Below, in pieces: positions 1 to 9,236 of a DNA stretch of 64,000 bases. Numbering within the stretch: the first letter of the stretch is position 1; each line of letters opens with the position of its first letter. Both the position numbers and the translations under genes were made by a program. The stretch comes from Hyphomonadaceae bacterium (GTDB taxonomy: Bacteria > Pseudomonadota > Alphaproteobacteria > Caulobacterales > Hyphomonadaceae), in the NCBI GenBank assembly GCA_024742355.1, contig JANSYM010000005.1, positions 62,001-126,000 of the forward strand, written 5' to 3'. Under the pieces are notes generated by a model. The model did no database searches. It was not told the origin of the DNA and was given only the letters and a program-made list of their open reading frames with translations.

Positions 1-21
1 CTTTGGGATCAGACATCAATT

Positions 22-894
22 CTATTTACGGTTGATCGGGCGCATCAGGCCTTCCTGTGCGACGCTGGCCACCAATTGTCCGTCGCGCGTATAGATCGAG
101 CCGCGATTGAAACTGCGAGCGCCGCCCGCATAGGGACTGTCCATCGTGTAGAGGTGCCAGTCGCTGAAATTGATCGGCGCGTGGAACCACATGGCATGGT
201 CCAGACTGGCCGACATCAGCTCGCCCGTCATCCAGGACACGCCATGCGGGCGATTGCCGGTGCCGAGCAGCGACATGTCGGACGCGTAGGCCATCAGGCA
301 ATGGTGCAGCCAGGGCTGTTCATCAATCTCGCGGCGAACCCGGAACCAGAGATGCTGCACATCGCTGACTTTTTCCGGCTTCAGCGGATCAAGCGGATCA
401 ACCTCGCGAATCTCGATCGGGCGCGGGCGCAGGAAATGCCCGCGATGGCGCTCCGGCAAGCGCTCGGCGAACTTCTTGCGCCACGCAATCCGGTCATCCA
501 GCTCTTCCGGCATCTGCACACCCGGCTTGGTGTGCTGGTGGTGCCAGCCCTCTTCCAGCTTGTGGAATGAGGCCGCCATGTTGAAGATCTGCTTGCCGTG
601 CTGAATGGCGACGACGCGGCGGGTGGTGAAGCTTCCGCCATCGCGTGAGCGGTCGACTTCGTAGATGATCGGGATCGACGGATCGCCAGGTCGCATGAAA
701 TAGGCGTGCAGCGAATGACAGGTCCGCGTATCGGTATCAACAGTGCGATAGGCCGCGACCAGCGATTGTGAAATCACCTGCCCGCCAAACACGCGCTGAT
801 TGGTTTCATTCTCCGGACTCTGACCCCGAAACAGGTCCACCTCCAGGCGTTCCAGGTCCATGAGGTGTAGCAAATCGCCAACAGGATCAGACAT
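22..894 (-). CDS. tesB: Acyl-CoA thioesterase II
   Basis: Hydrolyses medium- and long-chain acyl-CoA to free fatty acid and CoA in the cytoplasm. The 290-residue length and double hot-dog layout match the TesB family. Conserved points visible are the GGQV turn near residue 38, the AYASD segment with Asp206, the SASLDHAMWFH segment near 230 and VAQEG with Gln280. Asp206, the residue near 230 and Gln280 line up with the Asp-Thr/Ser-Gln catalytic set of E. coli TesB. It is divergent from an acyl-CoA synthetase, so the pair could control the acyl-CoA/fatty acid balance. The ATG is the first codon of the conserved N-terminus. Confidence 0.93.
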   Translation of the reverse strand: MSDPVGDLLHLMDLERLEVDLFRGQSPENETNQRVFGGQVISQSLVAAYRTVDTDTRTCHSLHAYFMRPGDPSIPIIYEVDRSRDGGSFTTRRVVAIQHGKQIFNMAASFHKLEEGWHHQHTKPGVQMPEELDDRIAWRKKFAERLPERHRGHFLRPRPIEIREVDPLDPLKPEKVSDVQHLWFRVRREIDEQPWLHHCLMAYASDMSLLGTGNRPHGVSWMTGELMSASLDHAMWFHAPINFSDWHLYTMDSPYAGGARSFNRGSIYTRDGQLVASVAQEGLMRPINRK

Positions 895-1026
895 TTCGTG
901 TGGTCTTTCGCATTTAAAATTGAAGCCCAGTGTGTAACAGCTATGCCAGATACTGGAAACGACGATGGGCGCAACCTAGGTGTTGCGAAGAATACATCGG
1001 ATCGAAAACAAAGAGGCGAGTTCAGA

Positions 1027-2817
1027 ATGGGGTTGCTCCAAACCATTAAACGCGAAGTCGGGACGATCCTGACACTTCAGAGAATGAAAAAATGGACCGA
1101 TGATATCGATCCGGACTCTGAAAACCTGGTCGCTGACGATTTCGAGCGCGTGGTTGATAAGTACCCCAACAATGTCGCCTGGCGTTTCGAGGGCAATCTC
1201 ACCACCTATGCCGAGATGGACGCCCTCGCCAATAAGGTGGCGAATTGGGGCCTCGGTCTCGGCCTGCAATCCGGCGATGCCGTCGCCCTGTTCATGGAGA
1301 ATCGGCCGGAATATGTCTCGATCTGGTATGGCCTGTCCAAGATCGGCGTCGTGGTCGGCCTAATCAATCACAATCTGACCGACAAGGCGCTCGCCCATTG
1401 CGTCAATATCGCCGACGCCAAGCTGATCATTACCGGCGCCGACCAAGACGAAGCCATTCGCAGCGCCGATGGCCTGTTTGAAGGCGATCCGAAAGTCTGG
1501 TCCTATGGCGGAGGCGAGGGCGAAGACTTACAGGCCGCCCTGGCCGGCGCGTCGGATCAGCGCCCCAGCCGCGAACATCGCGCCGCGCTGCGCGGCAAGG
1601 ATCTCTGCCTGTATGTCTACACGTCCGGCACCACTGGCCTGCCCAAGGCAGCACGCCTGACCCAGGCCCGCACGCAAGGCATGATGCGGTCTTTCATTGC
1701 GCCGTGTAAAATCACCTCGCGCGACCGGATCTACATCACCCTGCCGCTCTACCACGGCACAGGCGGCCTGTGCGGGGTCGGCCAGGCCCTGATGACGGGC
1801 GCCAGCATTGTCCTGCGCAAAAGATTCTCGGCTAGCCATTTCTGGGATGATGCCGCTGATCAGGGGGTCACTTCGATTGTCTATATTGGCGAGCTGTGCC
1901 GCTATCTCGTCAACTCGCCGGAGCATCCAAAAGAGCGCGCCCACCAGATCCGCACCGGGTTCGGCAACGGCTTGCGCCCGGATATCTGGGAAGAGTTCCT
2001 GACCCGGTTCAACATTTCCTATGTCTGCGAATTCTACGGCTCGACCGAAGGTAATGTCAGCTTTATCGGATTTGACGGCAAAGTCGGCGCCGTCGGGCGC
2101 ATTCCCGGCTATCTTGCTAAAAGCGTGTTCGGCCATGTCGCCTTCGTCAAATTCGACGTGGTCGAGGAAGAACCTGTGCGCGGCGAAGACGGCTTCTGTG
2201 TGCACGCCGCGCCGAATGAGACCGGCGAGGCGATCGGCAAGGTTGGCGACGATGCCCGCACCCGGTTCGAAGGCTATAATGACGAAGAAGCGACCAAGAA
2301 GAAGATCCTGCGCAATGTCTTCGAAGAGGGCGACATGTGGTTCCGCACCGGCGACCTGATGCGCAAGGACGAAGAAGGCTATATCTTCTTTGTCGATCGC
2401 ATTGGCGACACGTTCCGCTGGAAGGGTGAGAATGTCTCGACCAATGAAGTGGCAGAATTCGTCGCCCGCGCGCCGGGCATCGCCACCGCGAACATTTATG
2501 GCGTCGCCGTGCCCGGCACGGATGGCCGCGCCGGCATGGCCGCGATCACCACCGATGGCGAGGTCGAGTATGACAATCTCTATGCCTGGATGAGCGAGCA
2601 TTTGCCGAAATATGCCATCCCGCTCTTCATCCGCATCCAGCAAGAGGCGGAAACCACCGGCACGTTCAAGTATCGCAAGGTGGAACTGGTCAAGGAAGGC
2701 TTTGATCCGGACGAGGTCAGCGACCCAATCTGGTATTTCGATCCGGATACCAGCAAGTACGAACCGCTGACGCCCGACGCGTTCGAGACGATCAAATCCG
2801 GCGCGGTGAAATTCTGA
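1027..2817 (+). CDS. Long-chain/very-long-chain acyl-CoA synthetase (FadD6/FATP-like)
   Basis: ATP-dependent activation of fatty acids to acyl-CoA. The 596-residue protein has the AMP-binding signature YTSGTTGLPK at about residues 198-207, an EFYGSTEGN motif, and a C-terminal RTGDLMRKDEEGY / VDRIGDTFRWKGENVST block typical of the FATP/very-long-chain subgroup. The frame is open back to 898, but the ATG at 1027 is preferred: a purine-rich AGAGGCGAG lies just upstream and the added 43 residues look non-coding. The stop overlaps the next ATG by 1 bp, suggesting co-transcription with the lipoprotein and thiD genes. Exact chain length cannot be read from sequence. Confidence 0.9.
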   Translation: MGLLQTIKREVGTILTLQRMKKWTDDIDPDSENLVADDFERVVDKYPNNVAWRFEGNLTTYAEMDALANKVANWGLGLGLQSGDAVALFMENRPEYVSIWYGLSKIGVVVGLINHNLTDKALAHCVNIADAKLIITGADQDEAIRSADGLFEGDPKVWSYGGGEGEDLQAALAGASDQRPSREHRAALRGKDLCLYVYTSGTTGLPKAARLTQARTQGMMRSFIAPCKITSRDRIYITLPLYHGTGGLCGVGQALMTGASIVLRKRFSASHFWDDAADQGVTSIVYIGELCRYLVNSPEHPKERAHQIRTGFGNGLRPDIWEEFLTRFNISYVCEFYGSTEGNVSFIGFDGKVGAVGRIPGYLAKSVFGHVAFVKFDVVEEEPVRGEDGFCVHAAPNETGEAIGKVGDDARTRFEGYNDEEATKKKILRNVFEEGDMWFRTGDLMRKDEEGYIFFVDRIGDTFRWKGENVSTNEVAEFVARAPGIATANIYGVAVPGTDGRAGMAAITTDGEVEYDNLYAWMSEHLPKYAIPLFIRIQQEAETTGTFKYRKVELVKEGFDPDEVSDPIWYFDPDTSKYEPLTPDAFETIKSGAVKF

Positions 2818-3410
2818 TGCAACGTCTTATCCTTGCCCCCGTTTTCCTGCTTGCCGCCTGCGGTGGCGGCGCAACCGATCCGGCCCCTGAAGCGCTTTAT
2901 TTCGAGCGGCTCAACAATCTCTGCAATGGCGAGGCCTATGCCGGCAAACTGGTCAGCGATGATGCTGTGGATGCCGATTTCAAGTCGGCGGCGATGATCA
3001 TGGGACCGGCGACTTGTGACGGGCTGACGGTGCGGATTCCGTTCGCGGTTGACGAAGACCGGTCGCGCACCTGGGTCATCACACGCACGCAGGACGGACT
3101 GCGCCTCAAGCATGATCACCGGCATGAGGATGGCCACGAGGATGTCCTGACCCAGTATGGCGGCGACAGCACCAGCGATGGCACCGCGGCGCGGCAGGAC
3201 TATCCGGTCGATGCCGAAACCCGCACGCTTTTCATTGCCCAGGACATTGAAGTCTCGACCCAGAACACCTGGACCGTCGAGATCGAGCCGGGTGAGACAT
3301 TCGCATACCAGATGAGTCGGCCCGAGCGCCTGTTCCGGGTCGAGTTCGACCTGACAACCCCGGTTGAGGCCCCGCCCCCACCCTGGGGTGTGGCACCGAT
3401 CGCCGAATGA
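2817..3410 (+). CDS. Hypothetical lipoprotein
   Basis: A 197-residue protein with a short signal peptide and lipobox LLAAC, giving lipidated Cys15; an envelope lipoprotein is inferred. No family recognised. The mature part is mostly beta-type sequence with an MGPATCDGL segment, a KHDHRHEDGHED patch rich in His/Asp/Glu (about residues 100-111), and a Pro-rich C-terminus. The His/acidic patch could bind metal, but this is only a suggestion. The ATG overlaps the acyl-CoA synthetase stop (TGATG), and its own stop overlaps thiD by 4 bp, so it sits inside a tightly coupled operon. Confidence 0.8.
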   Translation: MQRLILAPVFLLAACGGGATDPAPEALYFERLNNLCNGEAYAGKLVSDDAVDADFKSAAMIMGPATCDGLTVRIPFAVDEDRSRTWVITRTQDGLRLKHDHRHEDGHEDVLTQYGGDSTSDGTAARQDYPVDAETRTLFIAQDIEVSTQNTWTVEIEPGETFAYQMSRPERLFRVEFDLTTPVEAPPPPWGVAPIAE

Positions 3411-4228
3411 GCGAGGCCGCTGAACCTCAGGGCCGGGTGCTGATCGTTGCCGGTTCAGACAGTGGCGGCGGCGCAGGCATCCAGGCTGATATCAAATCCG
3501 TCACCATGCTGGGCGGTTATGCAATGACCGCGATCACGGCGATCACCGCGCAGGACACAACCGGCGTCCATGGTGTCTGGCCGGTGGCGCTGGAGGCGGT
3601 CCAGAAACAGATGGCGGCCTGCCTGACCGACATTGGCGCCGATGCCATCAAGACGGGTATGCTGGGCAGCGCGGCCCTGGTCGAAACAGTTGCGGAAGGG
3701 CTGGACGCCCAGGCCCGCGCGGTGCCGCGCATTGTTGATCCCGTCATGGTCGCGACCTCCGGCGACGCCCTGGTCGACGCACCCGCCATCTCGGCGATTG
3801 CGTCCCTGATGATCCCAGGCGCCGCTCTGGTCACGCCGAATGCACCGGAAGCCGAAGTCCTCACCGGCAAGGCCGTGGACGGCATCAATGGCCAGCGCCG
3901 CGCCGCTGAAGCGCTGCTCGAACGCGGCGCCAAAGGCGCGCTGGTGAAAGGCGGGCACATCCCAGGCAAGGTCCTGGTCGATGTCCTGCAAACCGAGACC
4001 GGCGAGTGGATTTTCGAAAGCGAGCGGATCGAGACAAGCTCCACGCACGGCACCGGATGTACCCTCGCCAGCGCCTGCGCGGCCTTGGTCGCGCAGGGCC
4101 AGTCCATGGCCGATGCGGTCGATGCCGCGCGGACCTATCTGCATGACGCGATCCGGCACGCCCCCGGGCTCGGCAAGGGTCATGGCCCGGTCGCGCACAA
4201 TTGGAAATTGCTTGATCAGGAGAGCTGA
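3407..4228 (+). CDS. thiD: Hydroxymethylpyrimidine / phosphomethylpyrimidine kinase
   Basis: Phosphorylates HMP and HMP-P in thiamine biosynthesis or salvage. The 273-residue ribokinase-fold protein has the N-terminal GSDSGGGAGIQADIK motif, TAITAQDT, DPVMVATSG around residues 110-118, and the GTGCTLASA anion-hole/catalytic motif near residue 215. All are characteristic of ThiD. It starts with an ATGA overlap on the upstream lipoprotein gene. No other thiamine gene is nearby, so a salvage role is possible. The C-terminal GHGPVAHN segment is also typical of the family. Confidence 0.95.
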   Translation: MSEAAEPQGRVLIVAGSDSGGGAGIQADIKSVTMLGGYAMTAITAITAQDTTGVHGVWPVALEAVQKQMAACLTDIGADAIKTGMLGSAALVETVAEGLDAQARAVPRIVDPVMVATSGDALVDAPAISAIASLMIPGAALVTPNAPEAEVLTGKAVDGINGQRRAAEALLERGAKGALVKGGHIPGKVLVDVLQTETGEWIFESERIETSSTHGTGCTLASACAALVAQGQSMADAVDAARTYLHDAIRHAPGLGKGHGPVAHNWKLLDQES

Positions 4229-4303
4229 TCGATCGCTTAGAAATCATGGTTTGTCTTGCGATGGCGCCTGTGAGACCTCTTCTGTCCAAGACAGGAGGGC
4301 GTC

Positions 4304-5122
4304 ATGCCAACACTTCCATTCGCTCAGATTGATGCTTTTGCCAGCCAGACATTTGAAGGCAATCAGGCCTGCGTCATGCCGCTCGACGCATTCCTGGCCG
4401 ATGAGGTGATGCAGAAGATCGCCGCCGAAAACAATGTCGCGGAAACCGCCTTCATCGTCCCCAACGGCGACGGCGTGTGGCAGCTGCGCTGGTTCACGCC
4501 GACGGTCGAAGTGCCCCTGTGTGGTCACGCGACGCTGGCGGCCGGACATTATCTCTATGCGATTGCAGGATATACCGGCGCGCAGATCACGTTCCAAACC
4601 GTGCAATCTGGTGAACTGTTCGTCTCCCGCCTGCCGGATGGTCGCCTCGAAATGGATTTCCCGGCCCAGGAGGCCGAAGCGGTCGAGGTTGATGCGGAGA
4701 TATCCGCAGCTTTCGGCAAGGCGCCGAACAAGGCCTTTGTCGGCCCCTGCTATGTCGGCCTGTATGACAGCGCGGACGATATTCGCGCGCTGCAGCCTGA
4801 CCTCGAACGGCTGAAGACGCTGGGCACCAGCGACGGCAAATGGGGGCTTGGCAATTTCGGGTGCCTGGCGCTCGATGGCGATGGCGTCGACGTGACCAGC
4901 CGTTTCTTCGCCCCCGGCAGCGGCATTCCCGAAGACCCGGCCACTGGCAGCTGGCACTGTATGGTGGCACCGCTGGTACAGATGCTGACCGGCGAGACGG
5001 AGGCAAAGTGTTTCCAAGCTTATCCGGGACGCGGCGCTTTCGTCGATGTCGAACTTGCGGGCGACCGGGTCAAGCTGCGCGGTCACAGTGTCACCGTGAT
5101 CGAAGGCTCGTTCAGCTTTTAA
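4304..5122 (+). CDS. PhzF family isomerase/epimerase-like protein
   Basis: A 272-residue PhzF-fold protein (diaminopimelate-epimerase-like superfamily). Visible motifs are the N-terminal QIDAFASQTFEGNQACV block, ENNVAETAF with the candidate catalytic acid Glu47, RWFTPTVEVPLCGHAT near 65-80, and the GIPEDPATGSWHC motif in the second half. Family members act on diverse substrates, so the substrate is unknown and phenazine synthesis is not implied. Its 3' end overlaps the convergent DMT transporter gene by 11 bp. An AGGAGGG-like ribosome site lies just before the ATG. Confidence 0.88.
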   Translation: MPTLPFAQIDAFASQTFEGNQACVMPLDAFLADEVMQKIAAENNVAETAFIVPNGDGVWQLRWFTPTVEVPLCGHATLAAGHYLYAIAGYTGAQITFQTVQSGELFVSRLPDGRLEMDFPAQEAEAVEVDAEISAAFGKAPNKAFVGPCYVGLYDSADDIRALQPDLERLKTLGTSDGKWGLGNFGCLALDGDGVDVTSRFFAPGSGIPEDPATGSWHCMVAPLVQMLTGETEAKCFQAYPGRGAFVDVELAGDRVKLRGHSVTVIEGSFSF

Positions 5123-6035
5123 CCGGCACACCCGCCTGCTGGCGCTGCGCCAGCCAGACGCCGCCGAGAATCAGGGCAAAGGCCAGGAAGGCGTTCCAGC
5201 TCTGCGTTTCCCGGAAGGCCAGGAAGCCGATAACCGCCGACAGGATCGGGATCATGTATCCGGTCAGCGAGACAAAGGTCGCGCTCGTGCGCTGGATCAG
5301 GATCATATAGACAACTGACGCAATCGCCGTCGGCCCAAGCGCCAGACCGACCAGGCCGGCAATGGCGCTGGTCGATGGCGTCAGCGCCGGCACGTCGACG
5401 AAGAGCAGGAGTGGCCAGGTTGCGATCGACCCGAAGGTCAAAAAGCCGGCCGAGAAGACAAAAGGCGGAATGGTGCGGCCATAGCGCGCGATGATGGACG
5501 AGCTGGCATAGAAGAAGGTCGCGATCAGGCACATGGCCTGGGCGATCACGCTGGCCGACCCGAAGGACGCAATCGCCTCTGGCCCGAACAGGACGGCGAC
5601 GCCGAGAAACCCGATGATCAATCCCAGCGCCTTGCGCCGATCGATATAATCGTCGTGAAACGCGATATGCGCGAGGATGGAGGTGAACAGCGGCGCTGCC
5701 GACACGTACAAGGCGGCGAGGCTGGAATCGACGGTCTTCTGCGCGGTCGTAATCAACAGGAATGGAGTCGCGGTCCCGAACGTGCCCATCGCCGCCATGA
5801 TCAGCCAGCTTTTCCAATCACTCAGCGGTGGCCAGGACTGACGCGTGATCGCGGCGACGACAAGCAGCACGAGCGCGCCAGCCGTGATCCGCATCGGAAT
5901 GATGAATTGCGGCGGGAACCCCATTGACGGATCGTCCTGACTGACCGCCAGCCGGGTGAACGCATAGGCAGATGCCCACAGCACGGTCAGGGCTGCAAAC
6001 AGCGCCCAATCAATCGATGTTCGGTTTTGCTGCAT
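5112..6035 (-). CDS. EamA/DMT family membrane transporter
   Basis: A 307-residue inner membrane protein with about ten hydrophobic segments in two repeated EamA halves (RhaT/YdcZ-type drug/metabolite transporter superfamily). Typical family motifs are present, such as LWASAYAFTRLA near the N-terminus and LGPTAIASVVY in the second repeat. Substrate unknown; exporters of amino acids or metabolites are common in the family. It is convergent with PhzF and divergent from the FAD oxidoreductase. The palindrome at 6108-6125 lies between the two divergent starts. Confidence 0.88.
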   Translation of the reverse strand: MQQNRTSIDWALFAALTVLWASAYAFTRLAVSQDDPSMGFPPQFIIPMRITAGALVLLVVAAITRQSWPPLSDWKSWLIMAAMGTFGTATPFLLITTAQKTVDSSLAALYVSAAPLFTSILAHIAFHDDYIDRRKALGLIIGFLGVAVLFGPEAIASFGSASVIAQAMCLIATFFYASSSIIARYGRTIPPFVFSAGFLTFGSIATWPLLLFVDVPALTPSTSAIAGLVGLALGPTAIASVVYMILIQRTSATFVSLTGYMIPILSAVIGFLAFRETQSWNAFLAFALILGGVWLAQRQQAGVPVKS

Positions 6036-6107
6036 CAGCCTCGTCCACGGTCCACTCGTCCCCTAAGCGCGCTGATCATGCGGTCAAGGCCACAGATTCT
6101 GCGCAAA

Positions 6108-6125
6108 TAAAACATCTCTGTTTTA
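6108..6125. promoter_or_regulatory. Operator-like inverted repeat between divergent genes
   Basis: Perfect 7-bp arms TAAAACA and TGTTTTA are separated by TCTC, lying between the start codons of the EamA exporter (minus) and the FAD oxidoreductase (plus). The geometry suits a dimeric regulator such as a TetR- or MarR-family protein, but no regulator gene is adjacent. Function is inferred. Confidence 0.4.
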
Positions 6126-6206
6126 CTCACTCAGTCGATACCTTCGATTAATAAACAGCAATTATTCACTTAAGCGCACGAATTGGAACTGGGCGGGATT
6201 CCGAAT

Positions 6207-7607
6207 ATGCAGGATGTTGATTATCTCATCATTGGCGCCGGGGCTGTTGGCCTCGCGGTGGCGGATGTGCTCGTCGCCGAGACAGACGCCTCTATAGCCA
6301 TTGTCGACCGCAATGAACAGCCCGGTGGGCATTGGAATTTCGCCTATGATTTCGTCCGCCTGCACCAACCCTCAGAATTCTATGGTGTCGAATCCAGGCG
6401 GCTCGGCGCCGCCCGCCGCGATGCATCGGGCTGGAATGCCGGCTATTTCGAAATGGCGAGCGGGCAGGAAGTGCTCGATTATTTTGACCATGTGATGCGC
6501 GATCACTTGCTGGCCAGCGGGCAGGTCCGCTATTTCCCGGGCAGCGATTATCATGGTGAAGGCCGCGTCACATCACGCCAGACCGGCGCCAAAACCCAGC
6601 TCAATATTCGCCGCAAAACGGTGGATGCGACCTATTTCGGAACCACAATTCCCGCCCACCACACACCCGCCTTCGGGCGTGATGACGGGACTCATCTAAT
6701 CACACCGAACCAGATCTCGGCGCTGTGGGCCGAGCAGCCGGAACGGTTCGCATCCGTTTGCATTGTCGGCGCCGGCAAGACCGGGATGGATGTTGGCGTT
6801 CATCTCATCGAAAACGGCCTGCCCGGGGACCAGATTGCCTGGGTGATGCCCCGCGATTCCTGGCTGATGAACCGCACAACGCTGCAGCCGGGCGCTGAGT
6901 TCTTCGAAAGCACCATGCGCGCCCAGGCGGTGCAGATGCAGGCCCTGGCCGAGGCGCGGTCAGCTGAAGACCTGTTTGATCGCTTGGAACGCGCTGGCGT
7001 CATGCTGCGCCTCGATCCGTCGGTTGAGCCGGAAATGTATCATTGCGCGATCATCTCCGAGGGCGAGATTGACCTGCTCCGACAGATCGACCGGGTCATT
7101 CGCCGCGGCCATGTTCAGCATATTTCCAATTCAGGCTTGCGTATGGATGACGGCCTGGTCGAGATGCCCGAGAACACGCTTTACATTGATTGCTCAGCCA
7201 GCGCGGTGACGCGGCATCCGCAAATTCCGATTTTTCAGGACAGCACGATCACGCCGCAAATCGTCCGCACCTGCCAGCCCGCTTTCAGTGCCGCCATGAT
7301 CGGGCTGATCGAGACACTGGACCTCAGCGACGCTGAAAAGAACGAGCTTTGCCGCCCGCTGCCGCTGCCGGATACGCCGCATGATTTCTTCTCGATCGCG
7401 CTGAGCAATATGATGAACCAATATGTCTGGTCGCGCACACCGACCATCAAGGACTGGATGATGCGGTCACGGCTGGATGGGTTCAGTCAGCGCATCGCCG
7501 AGGTCACCGACCCGGATGCCCCGGCTTATGCGATCCTCAACACGTTCCGCCAGAACATGCCAAGCGCGATCGCCAACATTCAGAAACTGATGCGCAAACA
7601 GGCCTGA
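6207..7607 (+). CDS. FAD/NAD(P)-dependent oxidoreductase, monooxygenase-like
   Basis: A 466-residue flavoprotein. An N-terminal Rossmann motif DYLIIGAGAVGLAVADVL binds FAD, NEQPGGHWNFAYDFVRLHQPSEFYG follows, and a second dinucleotide motif VCIVGAGKTGMDVG lies near residue 190, as expected for flavin monooxygenase-like enzymes. Substrate unknown. The open frame reaches a TTG at 6183, but the ATG at 6207 is preferred because GGGCGGG precedes it at suitable spacing and the Rossmann beta strand begins almost at once. It stands alone, 5 bp from the convergent downstream gene. Confidence 0.82.
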   Translation: MQDVDYLIIGAGAVGLAVADVLVAETDASIAIVDRNEQPGGHWNFAYDFVRLHQPSEFYGVESRRLGAARRDASGWNAGYFEMASGQEVLDYFDHVMRDHLLASGQVRYFPGSDYHGEGRVTSRQTGAKTQLNIRRKTVDATYFGTTIPAHHTPAFGRDDGTHLITPNQISALWAEQPERFASVCIVGAGKTGMDVGVHLIENGLPGDQIAWVMPRDSWLMNRTTLQPGAEFFESTMRAQAVQMQALAEARSAEDLFDRLERAGVMLRLDPSVEPEMYHCAIISEGEIDLLRQIDRVIRRGHVQHISNSGLRMDDGLVEMPENTLYIDCSASAVTRHPQIPIFQDSTITPQIVRTCQPAFSAAMIGLIETLDLSDAEKNELCRPLPLPDTPHDFFSIALSNMMNQYVWSRTPTIKDWMMRSRLDGFSQRIAEVTDPDAPAYAILNTFRQNMPSAIANIQKLMRKQA

Positions 7608-7612
7608 CCGCG

Positions 7613-8251
7613 TCAGTGCTGCGTCGCAGATCCGTTGGCGGTCAGCAGGCGCGCCTGTTGCACCCAGCCATCGCGCGACACACGTCCCGGACTGGCCAGA
7701 TAATCATCGACCCACCGCGTCTCGGCTTCCGTCCAGCCAGCGATTTGTCTGAAGTGAAAGATGCCAAGCGCGTTCAACTGGTTTGAGCGCTTCGGGCCGA
7801 TGCCTTTGATCTGGGTCAGATCGTCGGCTTTGCCATCCGGTTTGATCAATGTTGCTGGCGCCGAAAGCGTCTCAGCTTCGTCACCCGCTTCATGCGCAGG
7901 CTGCAGCGGGGACGCACCGTCGGCGCGGTAGAAATTGTCATACCAATCCACCAGAGCCGACCCGGTCAGCGTGTTCGGCAGGTTCATCCAGCTTGGAAAA
8001 CTCTCCAGCAAGCGCGCCGTGTTCTGCCAATGACGCAGGTTCAGATCCGACAGCGAGCGCAGTAATTCGCTGGCCAGCGTATCGGCGTCAGGGTCAACAG
8101 ATCGACCCGGCGCTGCCGCAGATTGGCCCAACTGGCTGGTCATGATGTGGGCGGCACGCTGCGAAAAATCGCTCCACGCGGACAGGCTTTCACGCCAATA
8201 TTCCCAGGGCGAGAGAGGAGAATTATCCTGTGGCAAATCCTGTGACTTCAT
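7613..8251 (-). CDS. Helix-hairpin-helix protein with phasin/PHA-associated-like N-terminus
   Basis: A 212-residue protein. The C-terminal quarter has the motif LTQIKGIGPKRSNQLNALGI followed by FHFRQIAGWTEAE and a GRVSRDGWVQQA segment. This is the helix-hairpin-helix-like module also found as an extension on alphaproteobacterial NuoE and other proteins. The N-terminal part is helical and Trp-rich (SPWEYWRESLSAW; SDLNLRHWQNTARLLES) and resembles phasin-like or PHA-synthase-leading sequences, so a granule-associated role is possible. That part is inference, supported only by phaB and phaR elsewhere in the window. The ATG at 8251 has GGGAG six bases upstream; the longer frame to 8347 lacks such a site. 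Confidence 0.75.
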   Translation of the reverse strand: MKSQDLPQDNSPLSPWEYWRESLSAWSDFSQRAAHIMTSQLGQSAAAPGRSVDPDADTLASELLRSLSDLNLRHWQNTARLLESFPSWMNLPNTLTGSALVDWYDNFYRADGASPLQPAHEAGDEAETLSAPATLIKPDGKADDLTQIKGIGPKRSNQLNALGIFHFRQIAGWTEAETRWVDDYLASPGRVSRDGWVQQARLLTANGSATQH

Positions 8252-8352
8252 CCGGTACTCCCAGCCATGTTGCAGCGCACAATAACAAGCCAGACCGGCG
8301 CAAGCAAGCATTGTCGATTTGCCCCGCCGCCAAAGCAGGCTAGGCACAGCGC

Positions 8353-9159
8353 ATGACTGAGATCAAACACGGCAAAGTCCTGGTCTTCGACTCCGGCATG
8401 GGCGGCCTCACCGTGGCGCGCGAAATCCAGGCGCGCGCCCCGGCCCTGCATGTCGATTATGCCGCCGATAGCGGCTTTTTCCCATATGGTGACAAGTCCG
8501 ATGAAGCCCTGCGAGCGCGTCTGCCCGAGATTGCCGCGCGCCTGGTTGAAGCGGCCCGGCCGGACGTCTTCGTCATCGCCTGCAACACGGCCAGCACACT
8601 GGCGCTCAACGAGGTTCGCGCGGTGCTCAACATCCCCGTGGTCGGCACGGTGCCGGCGATCAAACCGGCAGCGGCGCTGACACGCACAGGCGTGATCGGC
8701 CTGCTCGCCACGCCGGGCACTGTCCGCCGCGCCTATACCGCGAAACTGATCGAGGATTTTGCCAGCGAAATCCGGGTCATCCTGCACGGCTCGGTCGAAC
8801 TTGTCCGGATGGCGGAAGAGATCGCATCGGGCCAGGCCGTGGCGATGGAGGCGTTTCGCGCCGCCCAGGCGCCTTTGTTCGAAGCCGATGGCGGCGCCGA
8901 GATCGACACAATCGTGCTCGCCTGTACGCACTTTCCACTGATCCGAGGCGAACTCGCTGCGACGGTCCCGCACGCGGTCAATTTCGTCGATAGCGGCGAA
9001 GCCATCGCGCGCCAGACCCTGCGCGTCTTGCCTGAAAGCTCTGCCGCGTCCGCACCCGGAGGGCATGTCTGGCTGTCCAGCGCGCCGGAGCAACAAGCGC
9101 GCCTGGTCGAGGTGTGCCATCGGTTCGGTTTTGACATGGTGCACGAGGTCACCGGATAA
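8353..9159 (+). CDS. murI: Glutamate racemase
   Basis: Makes D-glutamate for peptidoglycan. The 268-residue protein has FDSGMGGLTV near residue 12, IACNTAS with catalytic Cys77, and VLACTHFPL with catalytic Cys191, the paired cysteines of cofactor-independent racemases. YAADSGFFPYG is also family-typical. It stands as a single gene divergent from the helix-hairpin-helix gene, with a 77-bp gap before the PstS-like gene. Confidence 0.95.
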   Translation: MTEIKHGKVLVFDSGMGGLTVAREIQARAPALHVDYAADSGFFPYGDKSDEALRARLPEIAARLVEAARPDVFVIACNTASTLALNEVRAVLNIPVVGTVPAIKPAAALTRTGVIGLLATPGTVRRAYTAKLIEDFASEIRVILHGSVELVRMAEEIASGQAVAMEAFRAAQAPLFEADGGAEIDTIVLACTHFPLIRGELAATVPHAVNFVDSGEAIARQTLRVLPESSAASAPGGHVWLSSAPEQQARLVEVCHRFGFDMVHEVTG

Positions 9160-9236
9160 ACCGCCGCCGCCCTCATCGGATTGTCACAAAAACCGCGTAA
9201 GAACGGCCCGCGCCAACCCGCACGAGGAGACGCCGC

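Noticed and set aside
1528-2643. 371-residue open frame antisense to the acyl-CoA synthetase
   Set aside because: No ribosome site or family motif; the opposite strand holds a full AMP-binding enzyme.
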